Shown here piece by piece: positions 55,644-63,925 of a DNA stretch of 64,000 nucleotides (positions are counted from its first letter, which is position 1; each line of letters opens with the position of its first letter). This DNA is from JAFGLZ01 sp964390905 (GTDB lineage Bacteria > Planctomycetota > Phycisphaerae > UBA1845 > JAFGLZ01). The DNA lies in contig CAYMLO010000026.1 of assembly GCA_964390905.1 (NCBI GenBank), forward strand, positions 14,202-78,201. The letters run 5' to 3'. Made by a program: the position numbers and the translations under genes. The notes under the pieces are model-generated. The model was not told the origin of the DNA. It worked only from the letters and a program-made list of their open reading frames with translations, and ran no database searches.

Positions 55644-57116
55644 TCACCGGGAAGACCCAGTAGCGGGCTTCCTGAACTCCACCCATACGCCGTAGTTCAT
55701 GTCGTCACCATTCGGGGGATCTGGCAGGTGAATGCGATAGCCCTGTATGCCGATGTCGTCCAGCATCCTGCGCAGATCGTTTGCCTCCTTCTTACGATCG
55801 TACTTGATGCGTCCGCCCTGCTTCTTGCGGATCTGCCGTGCGACGGAAACGGGCAGCTTCTTGGGGAACCCCCGGCCGATGTAGGCAACGCCGCCCGGCT
55901 TCAAGACGCGATGGATCTCCGCAAAGCCCCGCTTTCGATCCGACCAGAAGTGGTAGGACCCCCGCGAGACGATCACGTCCGCGTAGTTGTCACGGAAGGG
56001 CAGCACGCGTGCGTCCGCACAGATCGCGCTGACGCGGTGTCCCACGCCGCGACGCGTGGCAAGGCTCAGGAAGTGACCGAAGAAGTAGGGGTTGATGTCC
56101 GCATTAACCCAGTGGAGCCGCGTTCGTCCGCAGAGCTCCACGATCAGATCGCCCGGCCCGCTACCGATGTCGATGCCGATGCCCGTCTTCTCTGCCAGGT
56201 CCAGTTCCCGCACGATCTGATCGGCCAAAGGCGCGTAAACCGGGGCCAGCACGTCCCGGCTCGCACGGATCATCCTCTCCGCCGCCCGCTTCAGCTTGGC
56301 GTCCGCCAGAGGCGAGTGGGACGACCCGTCGGCTCGAGCCGTACGGAACCCGTGATGCTCCCAGGTGGCCCGGCTCCCGTCACCCCAGAGGTGGACCATC
56401 AGCCGCTCCGCGATCTCGCGATGCGGTGCGAACCGGAAGACGACGGCTACGACGTTGACGGCAACGCCCTGCGCGTCCGCGATGTGAACCGTGTCCACCT
56501 TGTCGGCCAGTTGCCGGGCCGTCGCGTCCCAGACGATGGCTGCGTCCAGCTGACCAGCTTCAAGGAACCGCACGAAGGTGCGAAGCGTGGGCGGACCGCC
56601 GCTCATGGTCACGTCCGGGGCCGCGATGCCGATGTCGTTTTTTCGGAGCAAGCGCTGGGTCGCCTCTCCTAGCTGGCAGCCTTGCGGGTCCTCCACGTAG
56701 ACCCTCATCCCGGGACGCGTCAGGTCCGCCAGGTTGGCGATCCGCTCGGGGTTCCCCTTCTTGACCACAACAGCGAGGTGGAGTGTGGCAAGGGGCAGCT
56801 TGGCGGCTACGGCATCCTGCTGTTCGGCCCGGCGGACATGGCGAAGGTCCGCCGCGACATACAGGTCCGCGTCCCGGTTCGTCAGGGCCGCGGTCAGCAT
56901 TTCACCGGAGCCTCCCGTGGCGTACCTCACGCGGACGCCCGTTCGCTTCTCAAATACGGGCAGCAGCTCTTCCAGGACCTTCCGAACTTGGCCACCGGAT
57001 CGGACCAGGACCCTCGGACTCGAACTGGCGTCGTCCGCACGTGTGGTCTTCGCCCCGCCGACCAGGGCGATCAAGCATGCGGCCACGAACGCAGCGTGGA
57101 GCGGCTTCCTCGGCAT
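55644..57116 (-). CDS. Exported fusion of an extracellular binding-protein domain and a SAM methyltransferase domain
   Basis: The protein has 490 residues. ATG 57116 follows AAGGAGG and starts a signal peptide (AFVAACLIALVGGAKTTRA). Residues ~30-270 match the type 2 periplasmic binding fold of ModA/SBP_bac_11 proteins: VLVRSGGQVRKVLEELLPVFEKRTG, YATGGSGEML, DLYVAADLRH and DAAIVWDATA. Residues ~285-480 are a class I methyltransferase with motif I GIGIDIGSGPGDL, an acidic loop NADINPYF and LPFRDNYADVIVSRGSYHFW. There is no frameshift between the halves. Cytoplasmic SAM would not be available after export, so topology is a puzzle. It lies 189 bases downstream of the peroxiredoxin. Confidence 0.75.
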   Translation of the reverse strand: MPRKPLHAAFVAACLIALVGGAKTTRADDASSSPRVLVRSGGQVRKVLEELLPVFEKRTGVRVRYATGGSGEMLTAALTNRDADLYVAADLRHVRRAEQQDAVAAKLPLATLHLAVVVKKGNPERIANLADLTRPGMRVYVEDPQGCQLGEATQRLLRKNDIGIAAPDVTMSGGPPTLRTFVRFLEAGQLDAAIVWDATARQLADKVDTVHIADAQGVAVNVVAVVFRFAPHREIAERLMVHLWGDGSRATWEHHGFRTARADGSSHSPLADAKLKRAAERMIRASRDVLAPVYAPLADQIVRELDLAEKTGIGIDIGSGPGDLIVELCGRTRLHWVNADINPYFFGHFLSLATRRGVGHRVSAICADARVLPFRDNYADVIVSRGSYHFWSDRKRGFAEIHRVLKPGGVAYIGRGFPKKLPVSVARQIRKKQGGRIKYDRKKEANDLRRMLDDIGIQGYRIHLPDPPNGDDMNYGVWVEFRKPATGSSR

Positions 57117-57305
57117 TCGATCCTCCTTCTGTTGGCGTTGGGCGCATCGGGCACATGGCGGCAACTCTCCCCGGCAAGCTCGTCCGATCAGCAGGTCGGG
57201 AGCTCCAACGGGTCATCGTCGCCGCCGCTCTCGCAGGAGAAGCCGCGGATCGAATCCAGGTCGTCTTCCGCGAAGGACCTCTTCGCGAGGCGGTTCAGCC
57301 GTCGG

Positions 57306-57989
57306 CTACTTGCCGTGCGGGCACTTCTTCAGGCTCAGGAACCAGTCGAGGCACGTGTAGTCCTTACCAGCCTTGGCCACGCGCTCCGCCGCCGCGTCCG
57401 TCGACTTCGGCGGCGGAACGATCACGTCGTCGCCGGGCTGCCAGTTGGCAGGCGTGGCGATCTTGTGCTCGTCGGCGTGCTGGATCGCGAGCAGCAATCG
57501 CTTGACCTCGTCCATGTTCCTGCCGTTGGCCATCGGGTAGTGCAGGATGGCCCGAACCTTGGCCTCGGGATCGATGATGAAGACGGCCCGGACCGCCTGC
57601 GTGGTGCTCGCCGAGGGGTGCAGCATGCCGAACTTCCGGGAGACTTCCATCGTCAGGTCGGCGATGATCGGGAACTTGACCTCCAGGCCCTTCATGCCCT
57701 TGTACTCGATCTTCTCCTTGATCGTCCGCAGCCAGCCGATGTGACTGAACGTGCTGTCGATCGACAGGCCGAGCAGTTCTGCTCCCAACGCGCGGAATTC
57801 CTCGTGCATGCTGGCGAACGTCATGAACTCCGTCGTGCAGACGGGCGTGAAGTCCGCCGGATGCGAGAAGAAGATAACCCACTTTCCCTTGAAGTCATCG
57901 GGGAACTTGATCCGGCCCTGCGTGGTCTCCGCTTCGAAGCAGGGAGCGTCTTCACCGATCATGGGCGGTTTGTCTAGTGGTTCATCCAT
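57306..57989 (-). CDS. 1-Cys (Prx6-type) peroxiredoxin
   Basis: The protein has 227 residues. It reduces peroxides with a thiol. The peroxidatic Cys is C51 in PADFTPVCTTEF, and the long C-terminal arm (LDWFLSLKKCPHGK) is that of Prx6/AhpE-type enzymes; other cysteines lie near the end and may form a resolving pair. There is no signal peptide. It is encoded next to a fragment of a diheme peroxidase, which suggests that peroxide defence genes once clustered here. A poor start context (no clear ribosome site) was noted. Confidence 0.9.
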   Translation of the reverse strand: MDEPLDKPPMIGEDAPCFEAETTQGRIKFPDDFKGKWVIFFSHPADFTPVCTTEFMTFASMHEEFRALGAELLGLSIDSTFSHIGWLRTIKEKIEYKGMKGLEVKFPIIADLTMEVSRKFGMLHPSASTTQAVRAVFIIDPEAKVRAILHYPMANGRNMDEVKRLLLAIQHADEHKIATPANWQPGDDVIVPPPKSTDAAAERVAKAGKDYTCLDWFLSLKKCPHGK

Positions 57990-58110
57990 TACTCACGAGT
58001 CCTCCTGGTATCGAATTGCCTTACGGCCCACCCCTCGCCCACGTCATCACGTCTGGGCCTCACGAATGGGCCGCGATTCCTTGTCTTCACGGCCGATGCG
58101 CTTCCCCTCG

Positions 58111-58350
58111 CTACAAGGCCCGCATGAAGGCGACCAGGGCGGCCTTCTCCTCGGGCGTGAGCTTGAGTTGCTGGATCAGGTTGAAGAACTCAACCGTGTC
58201 CTCCAGCGTCAGCAGAGGACCGTCGTGCATGTAAGGCGGCGAGTCCTTGATGCCCCGCAGCGGGAACGTCTTGATCGGCCCATCGCTGGCGGCCATTCGC
58301 CCGTTGATCATCTTGGGCTTGTAGAAGCGCTCAGCCTTGAGATTGTGCAT
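58111..58350 (-). pseudogene. C-terminal fragment of a diheme cytochrome c peroxidase-like protein
   Basis: The 79 codons encode PIKTFPLRGIKDSPPYMHDG, LTLEDTVEFFNLI and EEKAALVAFMRAL, the C-terminal end of MauG/CCP-type proteins. A complete protein would have ~350 or more residues and two CxxCH haem motifs, and none occurs here. The frame is closed by a TAG about ten codons upstream of the methionine. It lies 121 bases from the peroxiredoxin and is almost certainly a remnant. Confidence 0.7.
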
Positions 58351-58789
58351 CAGGTTTCTTCCCTCGTTTCCGCGCTATCGCTGAACGCCGTCTTCAGCCC
58401 CTCGACTCGCCGGACTTCTTCCAGCAGTCGGCGCCGGTTCCCCTAAACTGGATCGAGTAGTCGTGCGCCCTGAAACCCAACGTCCGCAACTTCGGGGCAG
58501 GTCGTCCAACGCCAGATCCTCGTAATCGATCAGCTTGTCGCAATTCAGGTACACGAGGTAATGGTGTGGGTCCGTATTGTAGTCAAACCGCGCCGCCCGC
58601 CAAGCACAATTCAGCAGACGGTTGCCAGGCCGTCATGCTAGTCCAGCTGAGATCCACTTGCGAGCGCACCGGCGACAGGTCTTGGAGGTCTTGTTGGAGG
58701 TGGCCCACTTCGAGATCGGGCCGACACCGAGACCCACCAACTCCGCCAGGTAGCGTGTTCCCAGGGGAAAGGGGAAAAGCGGGGGAAAA
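58351..58789. other. Gene-poor stretch with a decayed coding fragment
   Basis: No intact gene is present. Minus-strand bases ~58470-58570 translate to FDYNTDPHHYLVYLNCDKLIDY before stops, which reads as a protein remnant whose family I do not recognise. The rest is non-coding, and from 58765 it is rich in GGGG runs leading into the repeat elements. Confidence 0.4.
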
Positions 58790-58945
58790 GGGGGTCACCC
58801 ATTAGGGTCAAAAGGGGGTCGGTCAAAAGGGGGAAAAGGGGAGAAAAGGGGGTCAGGCTTACTTCTTCCGCTCAGGATAGCACTGACCCCAGCCCACGCC
58901 AATAAGTAAGCCTGGGTGACCCGGGAGGCCTAATGGGTGACCCCC
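58790..58945. repeat. Nested inverted-repeat elements
   Basis: Outer element: GGGGGTCACCCATTAGG (58790-58806) and its perfect complement CCTAATGGGTGACCCCC (58929-58945). Inside it lies a GGGGGTCAGG-family copy (58848-58914) with left end GGGGGTCAGGCTTACTT and right end AAGTAAGCCTG, whose last bases are replaced by the outer element. The rest of the gap to 59277 is non-coding apart from the palindrome at 59070. Confidence 0.65.
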
Positions 58946-59069
58946 TTCCCGCGCACGAGGAAGCCCGACTCAAGCTGTACCCCGCACTCCGACGGAGGAC
59001 TTGAGACTCTCTGAGAGGACGGTCCGGAAGCTCTGTTCTCAACGCCCGTGATCGGCAACACCCCGCCCC

Positions 59070-59097
59070 GGGGACATCAAGTATTTGACTGTCCCCC
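59070..59097. repeat. GGGGACA palindrome
   Basis: GGGGACA-TCAA-GTAT-TTGA-C-TGTCCCC is a near-perfect inverted repeat of 27 bases. The outer arms resemble the ends of the element at 33852 (GGGGACA), but the middle does not. It may be a short REP-type sequence. Confidence 0.4.
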
Positions 59098-59277
59098 GTT
59101 TTCCCATCTTCCGGTTTCACCCCCCCGGGGAGCACTGGGAAGGGCAAGGCCGGGTACTTCTTGGAGGGGAAACGGGCTAGCATAGAAAGTGGTACCATCG
59201 GTGGGAGTAGGTCAGACCTGGTGGCCCGACGCTGTGACCGGTGGGCCGGCCCTGAAATGCCCCTGTGTGGAGTCCCC

Positions 59278-59550
59278 ATGAACACACAACGGAAGAGACC
59301 TGATCGCTTGCGTATCGCGTCGTGCGTGGCGATGCTCGTGGCATCGACGACAGGACTCGAAACAGTGGAATCTCGAGCAACTGACGATGTGGACGTCCCG
59401 TCGCTGTTTGACGGTGCCGTGGCGGTCTGGCATATGGCCGACGTGAAGGACTCGCGCGGCAGAAGCTGCAGCCTGGTCCCCAACGGCGATGTCGAGGTCT
59501 GCGTCCCATTGACGGGAGCGGGGGGAAAGGGGGTCAGGCTTACTTATTAG
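59278..59550 (+). pseudogene. LamG-type secreted protein truncated by a repeat element
   Basis: ATG 59278 starts a signal peptide-like leader (IASCVAMLVASTTGLE) followed by SLFDGAVAVWHMADVKDS and VCVPLTGAGG, the start of a LamG/concanavalin protein. At 59528 a GGGGGTCAGG-family element begins, and the frame ends at 59550, so only ~85 native residues remain. A GCTAGCAT box at 59176-59183 lies 95 bases upstream and may be its -10 region. No continuation is found downstream of the element. Confidence 0.6.
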
Positions 59551-59601
59551 CGTGGACCGGCGTCAGTGCTATCCTGAGCGCAAGAAGTAGGCCTTCCTGA
59601 C
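59528..59601 (-). repeat. GGGGGTCAGG-ended palindromic element, inverted copy
   Basis: The left end GGGGGTCAGGCTTACTTATT and the right end AAGAAGTAGGCCTTCCTGACC bound a 74-base copy in the opposite orientation to the one at 52859 (GCGCAAGAAGTA on the right). Its left part is fused to the truncated LamG gene. Confidence 0.65.
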
Positions 59602-59698
59602 CAAGCCTGGCCGCCCTTCCTACCCTCGCCTTGCAGCGTTGGCGCTTCGTGTGATTGCCATTCGGCATGCCGTGAGGGAGACGCGCGTCCCCCGCGCC

Positions 59699-59822
59699 GA
59701 GCTGGCTGCTCTGGCAACGGCGAGCCACAATTACGCCACAGTGGGCGGCCTCTTCAGCCCTGTTTCTGCGGTTCTGGGCTTCCCTCGGGTGAAGAGCGAA
59801 TCACCCGTTCAGGACGGGCCGA
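59699..59822. repeat. Dispersed intergenic sequence, copy 2
   Basis: This copy starts GAGCTGGCTGCTCT, has ACGCCACAGTGGGCGG in the middle and GCGAATCACCCGTTCAGG near the end, closely related to 49761-49875 in the same orientation. The remaining bases between 59602 and 59917 show no gene. Confidence 0.5.
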
Positions 59823-59917
59823 GCGAAGGGGCCATCCCGACGAGGCGAGCTTGGGAAGGTGAAACGCGCAAGTCTCCTTGAATGGACCAGGATGCCGTTT
59901 TCGGGAAGGACAGGCAG

Positions 59918-60739
59918 CTACTTCGCGGACGCGGGCGTCGCTGTGCTTTGGCGTATCACGAATTCGATGACCTGGGTGGCGTCCTCGTGGCTCGTGATGT
60001 GCCCGGTTTCCGGGCGGTAGATGAGAAGCACCTTGCGGTTCATCTTTCGCAGCACGTCGGCCAGGCGCATGACGCTATGCGGCGGGACCGATTCGTCCTT
60101 GCCGCTGGCGGTGATGCCGACAGGCATCGTGAGCCGCTCCGGCCAATACTCGGCGCTGCGCTTCTTGTATTCCAGCGGGATCTCGGCCTTCGTGCCACCG
60201 AACGATTTGCGGATCGCGTCTTGGAAGTTCGCGTACTCGAGATGGTTGGCCGTGCCGTTCATCGACGCGACGCCGTCGATCAGGTCGGGATGAAGGGCGG
60301 CAAACGTCAGGCATGATGATCCGCCCATCGACCCGCCGGTCAGGAAGACCTTCTTGACGGCGTACTCGTCCTTCAAGCGCGCAATGATCTGCACGAGGTC
60401 GGCTTCGGCTTTCGGGCCCATCCAGGACGTCTTGGCCCGGTAGTCGGGTGAGACGAAGATCATCCGATGTCGCATCGCGACGTCGCGGGCGGCCTTGCAC
60501 GTCCCACGGTTGTTCTTGATGTATTGCCAGCGATCGGAGCCGTGGCCGTGAAGGGCGATCAGCACGTCACAGGGACGGTCCTTCTTGAAGTCCGGGGGAA
60601 AGAGCAAGACGTAACGCTGCGTCGTCCCGTCGCACGATGCGACGAACGAGACGTCTTGGGTCACCGGCCCTGTCTGGCCCAGGACCGACCCGACGAATGG
60701 AACCGACAGAAAGCTAGCGATCAAACCGAACCGATTCAT
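59918..60739 (-). CDS. Secreted alpha/beta-hydrolase (esterase/PHB-depolymerase-like)
   Basis: The protein has 273 residues from ATG 60739 behind GGAGGAAGC, with a signal peptide (GLIASFLSVPFVGSVLG). The nucleophile elbow is LTGGSMGGSSCL, the oxyanion stretch is IALHGHGSD, Asp is in GKDESVP and His in TGHITSHED. These fit a secreted esterase of the feruloyl or acetyl-xylan esterase (Esterase_phb) kind. It would remove ester groups from polysaccharides. It is 156 bases downstream of the GH116 gene on the opposite side of its stop, same strand order. Confidence 0.75.
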   Translation of the reverse strand: MNRFGLIASFLSVPFVGSVLGQTGPVTQDVSFVASCDGTTQRYVLLFPPDFKKDRPCDVLIALHGHGSDRWQYIKNNRGTCKAARDVAMRHRMIFVSPDYRAKTSWMGPKAEADLVQIIARLKDEYAVKKVFLTGGSMGGSSCLTFAALHPDLIDGVASMNGTANHLEYANFQDAIRKSFGGTKAEIPLEYKKRSAEYWPERLTMPVGITASGKDESVPPHSVMRLADVLRKMNRKVLLIYRPETGHITSHEDATQVIEFVIRQSTATPASAK

Positions 60740-60895
60740 GCTTCCTCCGACAGGACATAGAACTTGGACATAGGGATCAGCCACCCACTATGGGGCGTCG
60801 TCTTTGGGCAGGAAAGCCCCCCTACCCCAATAACGCCTCCCCATTGCGCCCGTCGATCTACGTTCAGCACCGTTTGCGGCGCTCCTTCGCCTCAC

Positions 60896-63800
60896 CTACA
60901 GTTTGGCCGATTTCCCTCCGACAATCACCTTCTTGATGTCGATCGTCCCGCTCTTGACCTCGACGAAGGGCTTGCCGTTCTTCAAGCCGACAGAGCCGTA
61001 GCCTGCGGCCGTGGCCAGGAAGCTCTTGAAGGTATCACCCACTTGCGAGTCGATGTACAGGGCCTTCTCGACCGCGTCGTATCGAACGCCGGTCAGGCCT
61101 TGGATCAATCCGTAGCTTGACAACGCACGTGCATACCAGTGACCACACTCGTATTCATTGAAGGGATTCCGGATTCGACCGTCGTATCGATCGCGACAGG
61201 CCCGGACGATGTCTAACCCCTGTTCGACCATCCCTTCGAGCATCAGGTGCGAGGCCACTTGGTACTCAATGCCCGTCCACACCTCATTGCTGTACACGAA
61301 CGGGATAGACAACTGCCCTCCCTTTGGCCACGTGCAGAGCAGGAGACCGCCCTCGGCCCCACACGCGTAGGCCGGTCGCTGTGGATTCGCGTGAGAGGAT
61401 AGGTCGCGCTTGAAGTTGTACTTGTGGATCGCGCTCAAGTTGCTTCTGACCTTGGCCTGGTCGACGATTTGACCCAGGCCGCACATCTGAGCGATCCAGA
61501 AGCCCAACACGCCGTCCGACAGGCATCCCGTCCCGTACTGGTACTTCGGGCCCTGCGTGTTGAGGGCCTCGACGATATCGCGGTACCCGCGACCGTTGCC
61601 CGTGGCACGGATTGGGCGAAACTTGTGGTTCAAGCCTTTGGTCTGAATCTTCTGGAAGAAGTACTCGCCGTTGTGCAGCTCGCTCTCGAGGAACGAGCGT
61701 CCCTTCCTTAGGAGTTGCTCATACAGAGAGACGTCGTCCCCGACCGCCTGTCCCATCCTGATTGCCGCTGCAAGCGCGCCCAGATAGAAGCTCGTGCAAT
61801 GGCCTTCGGGACCCCAGTACTCGATGTCATACGTGTTGTGATGCGGCTCTTCCAGGACGCCCTTGTGCCGGGGATCCCACGTCTTGATGCAATAGGCAAG
61901 GCTCTGCTTGATCTGAGGCCACATCTTGCCGAGCCACTCGGCATCGCCGGAGATCCGCCACTCGCGGTAGGCCTTCATGATGCCGCCGAGTTGCCCATCG
62001 GAGGCGGCGTGGAACCTCCGTGTGATCGGTCGGATCGGGAGCGCGGACCGGAAGGTCTGGTGCCCGTCGCTGGCCTGGCTCTCGTGGAACTCAGTCTGAC
62101 GGAGCGACCGTTCCAAGTCTGGGAAGAGATGACAGATCGCCTGGGCGTAGTTCCAGACGTGCGTGCACGAGCCGGCGCAACACCCGCTGGCGTCACAGCA
62201 CCCTTCCCAGCACCAGAGGCGACCGTCCTTCTGACGAAGCACCGTCGGGGACTTGAGAATCGTCAGGTTGGCCGCCACAGCCTCCACGACCTCCGGCGGC
62301 AGGCTCGTGTCATAGAACGTATCACGGAACAGAACGCTCCGCTTGCGCAGTGCCAAGTATTCGCGCCGCCAGTAGTCAGCCACGTCAGTAACGCTCGAGA
62401 ACCGTCCTGCGTACCAGGGGACGTGATACTTCGGCGTGTCGGCGCATTTGCCGTCCGGACAGCAGGAGCCAGGAGGTCCCTCGGCAGTCCACTTGCCGTA
62501 GCTTGCCGACTCGAAATCGTTCAGGACGACGGCGCCCTTCAACTCCGAAGGCGTGTGGCCGACTTTGTCGGTCATCACGATGTGATCGACGTTGATATGC
62601 CCCCACGCCGACGTGCTGTGATCGACGATCTGGAGTTTCGCCTTCTTGCCCTTGTGCTCCTTGACGTCCCAATGCGTCCACGCCAGCTTCTCGACGTCTC
62701 TGCCCGTTGCGGTCCGCACGACCTTCCCGTCGATGAGAAGATTGACGCAGACCTTGTCCGGACGGTTTCCGCCGCCGATCAGGAACTGAATGTTGTCCTT
62801 GGTCAGCGCGAACTCCGGAGATGTCAGCGTTCCTGTCAGACCGTCGCCTTGAGGGTCGAAGGTGTTGACCAGCCCCCTTCCCAGAAAACCGGTCACCGCC
62901 TGTTGCGCGGGAGCCGTTCCCTTCGAGGGAGCTGAGCCGAACGCCGGCCCGGAGACGCGCGTCTCGCCATGGCGCAGCTTCGTCTGCGGCGCATACCACG
63001 CCAGCATCAGCCGCACGGTCTGTTGCCGGCGAGGCGCGACCTTCAGCGGCACGAAGAGCGACGCGCCTGGAGACGAGGCCTTCATCGGCGGGTTGTCCAT
63101 CAATCTGGCCGAGGCGATGTTCTCCCAGGTGATCGTCAACGAATCCCACCATCCGCCTCTGAACCAGCAGTGATCCACGACGGCCTGGTCGCCGTCGACG
63201 AAGATCGCACACCCGCCCTCGCGCTCGGGGTTGGTCTTGGCGCCCTCCTGCCAGAGGATGAAACCGTTCTTGTAGGGCAGGACCCTACCGCCGCCCCGTC
63301 TGGTGGCCATGAAATTCTTGGTGTTGTAGGAGAAGACCGCCTCGATGATCTCGTCGGTTGGGTTGTAGAAGGTGTATTCCATGGCCGCGACGGGGAGAGA
63401 GGACTCGTCCGCGTTGCCGGGAACGAAGGGGCTCCAGCCGGTGATCTTGGTCTGCAGGGGGATGTCGGGATGTGCAAGCTTGACGGTCGCGAAGGGAAAT
63501 CGCGCCAGGAACTCGCTGTGGAGGAATCGCGGGAAGCCGTAGCTGGTGTGTCCAGCCCCATTGCCGGTCCCGGGTCTGCCGAAGATCTTCCACGCCGGCA
63601 CCTGACCCTCCAGCACCTTCGCGACATTGCCGTTCTTGCCTTTTACGCAGAGCGCCGCAAACGTGCAGGGCTCATTGAAGGCTTCCATCTTCTGGCGCAG
63701 TGACACGTGCGAGATCGCACCGGTCCCTTCGAGGCAGACCATCCCCGCGCCTATGCCCCCCAGCGGAAAGGCCACCCGGTTGAGATACGCACCGGAATAC

Positions 63801-63925
63801 CAGCCGTTGTATTCCCGGCTGTCCTCGTTCGGTCGTCCGTGTGCCACATGCGCTGGCGCCGCCAGTGCCAGAATCCCCAACAACACCCATCCGGATCGTT
63901 CGTGTGTGTGACTGATCATTTGCAT
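60896..63925 (-). CDS. GH116 family glycoside hydrolase with inserted binding module
   Basis: The protein has 1009 residues with a signal peptide (VLLGILALAAPAHVAHG). The N-terminal beta domain has RVAFPLGGIGAGMVCLEGTG, the GH116 start. Residues ~352-455 are a galactose-binding-like module (SPEFALTKDNIQFLIGGG, WGHINVDHIVMTD) of a kind usually attached to GH32-type enzymes. The (alpha/alpha)6 catalytic domain has HNTYDIEYWGPEGHCTSFYLGAL, whose Glu is the family nucleophile, and YACGAEGGLLLCTWPKGGQ. Cysteines near residue 575 (CWEGCCDASGCCAGSC) are unusual. GH116 enzymes are beta-glucosidases, beta-xylosidases or glucosylceramidases. The start could be ATG 63925 or 63919. Confidence 0.85.
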   Translation of the reverse strand: MQMISHTHERSGWVLLGILALAAPAHVAHGRPNEDSREYNGWYSGAYLNRVAFPLGGIGAGMVCLEGTGAISHVSLRQKMEAFNEPCTFAALCVKGKNGNVAKVLEGQVPAWKIFGRPGTGNGAGHTSYGFPRFLHSEFLARFPFATVKLAHPDIPLQTKITGWSPFVPGNADESSLPVAAMEYTFYNPTDEIIEAVFSYNTKNFMATRRGGGRVLPYKNGFILWQEGAKTNPEREGGCAIFVDGDQAVVDHCWFRGGWWDSLTITWENIASARLMDNPPMKASSPGASLFVPLKVAPRRQQTVRLMLAWYAPQTKLRHGETRVSGPAFGSAPSKGTAPAQQAVTGFLGRGLVNTFDPQGDGLTGTLTSPEFALTKDNIQFLIGGGNRPDKVCVNLLIDGKVVRTATGRDVEKLAWTHWDVKEHKGKKAKLQIVDHSTSAWGHINVDHIVMTDKVGHTPSELKGAVVLNDFESASYGKWTAEGPPGSCCPDGKCADTPKYHVPWYAGRFSSVTDVADYWRREYLALRKRSVLFRDTFYDTSLPPEVVEAVAANLTILKSPTVLRQKDGRLWCWEGCCDASGCCAGSCTHVWNYAQAICHLFPDLERSLRQTEFHESQASDGHQTFRSALPIRPITRRFHAASDGQLGGIMKAYREWRISGDAEWLGKMWPQIKQSLAYCIKTWDPRHKGVLEEPHHNTYDIEYWGPEGHCTSFYLGALAAAIRMGQAVGDDVSLYEQLLRKGRSFLESELHNGEYFFQKIQTKGLNHKFRPIRATGNGRGYRDIVEALNTQGPKYQYGTGCLSDGVLGFWIAQMCGLGQIVDQAKVRSNLSAIHKYNFKRDLSSHANPQRPAYACGAEGGLLLCTWPKGGQLSIPFVYSNEVWTGIEYQVASHLMLEGMVEQGLDIVRACRDRYDGRIRNPFNEYECGHWYARALSSYGLIQGLTGVRYDAVEKALYIDSQVGDTFKSFLATAAGYGSVGLKNGKPFVEVKSGTIDIKKVIVGGKSAKL

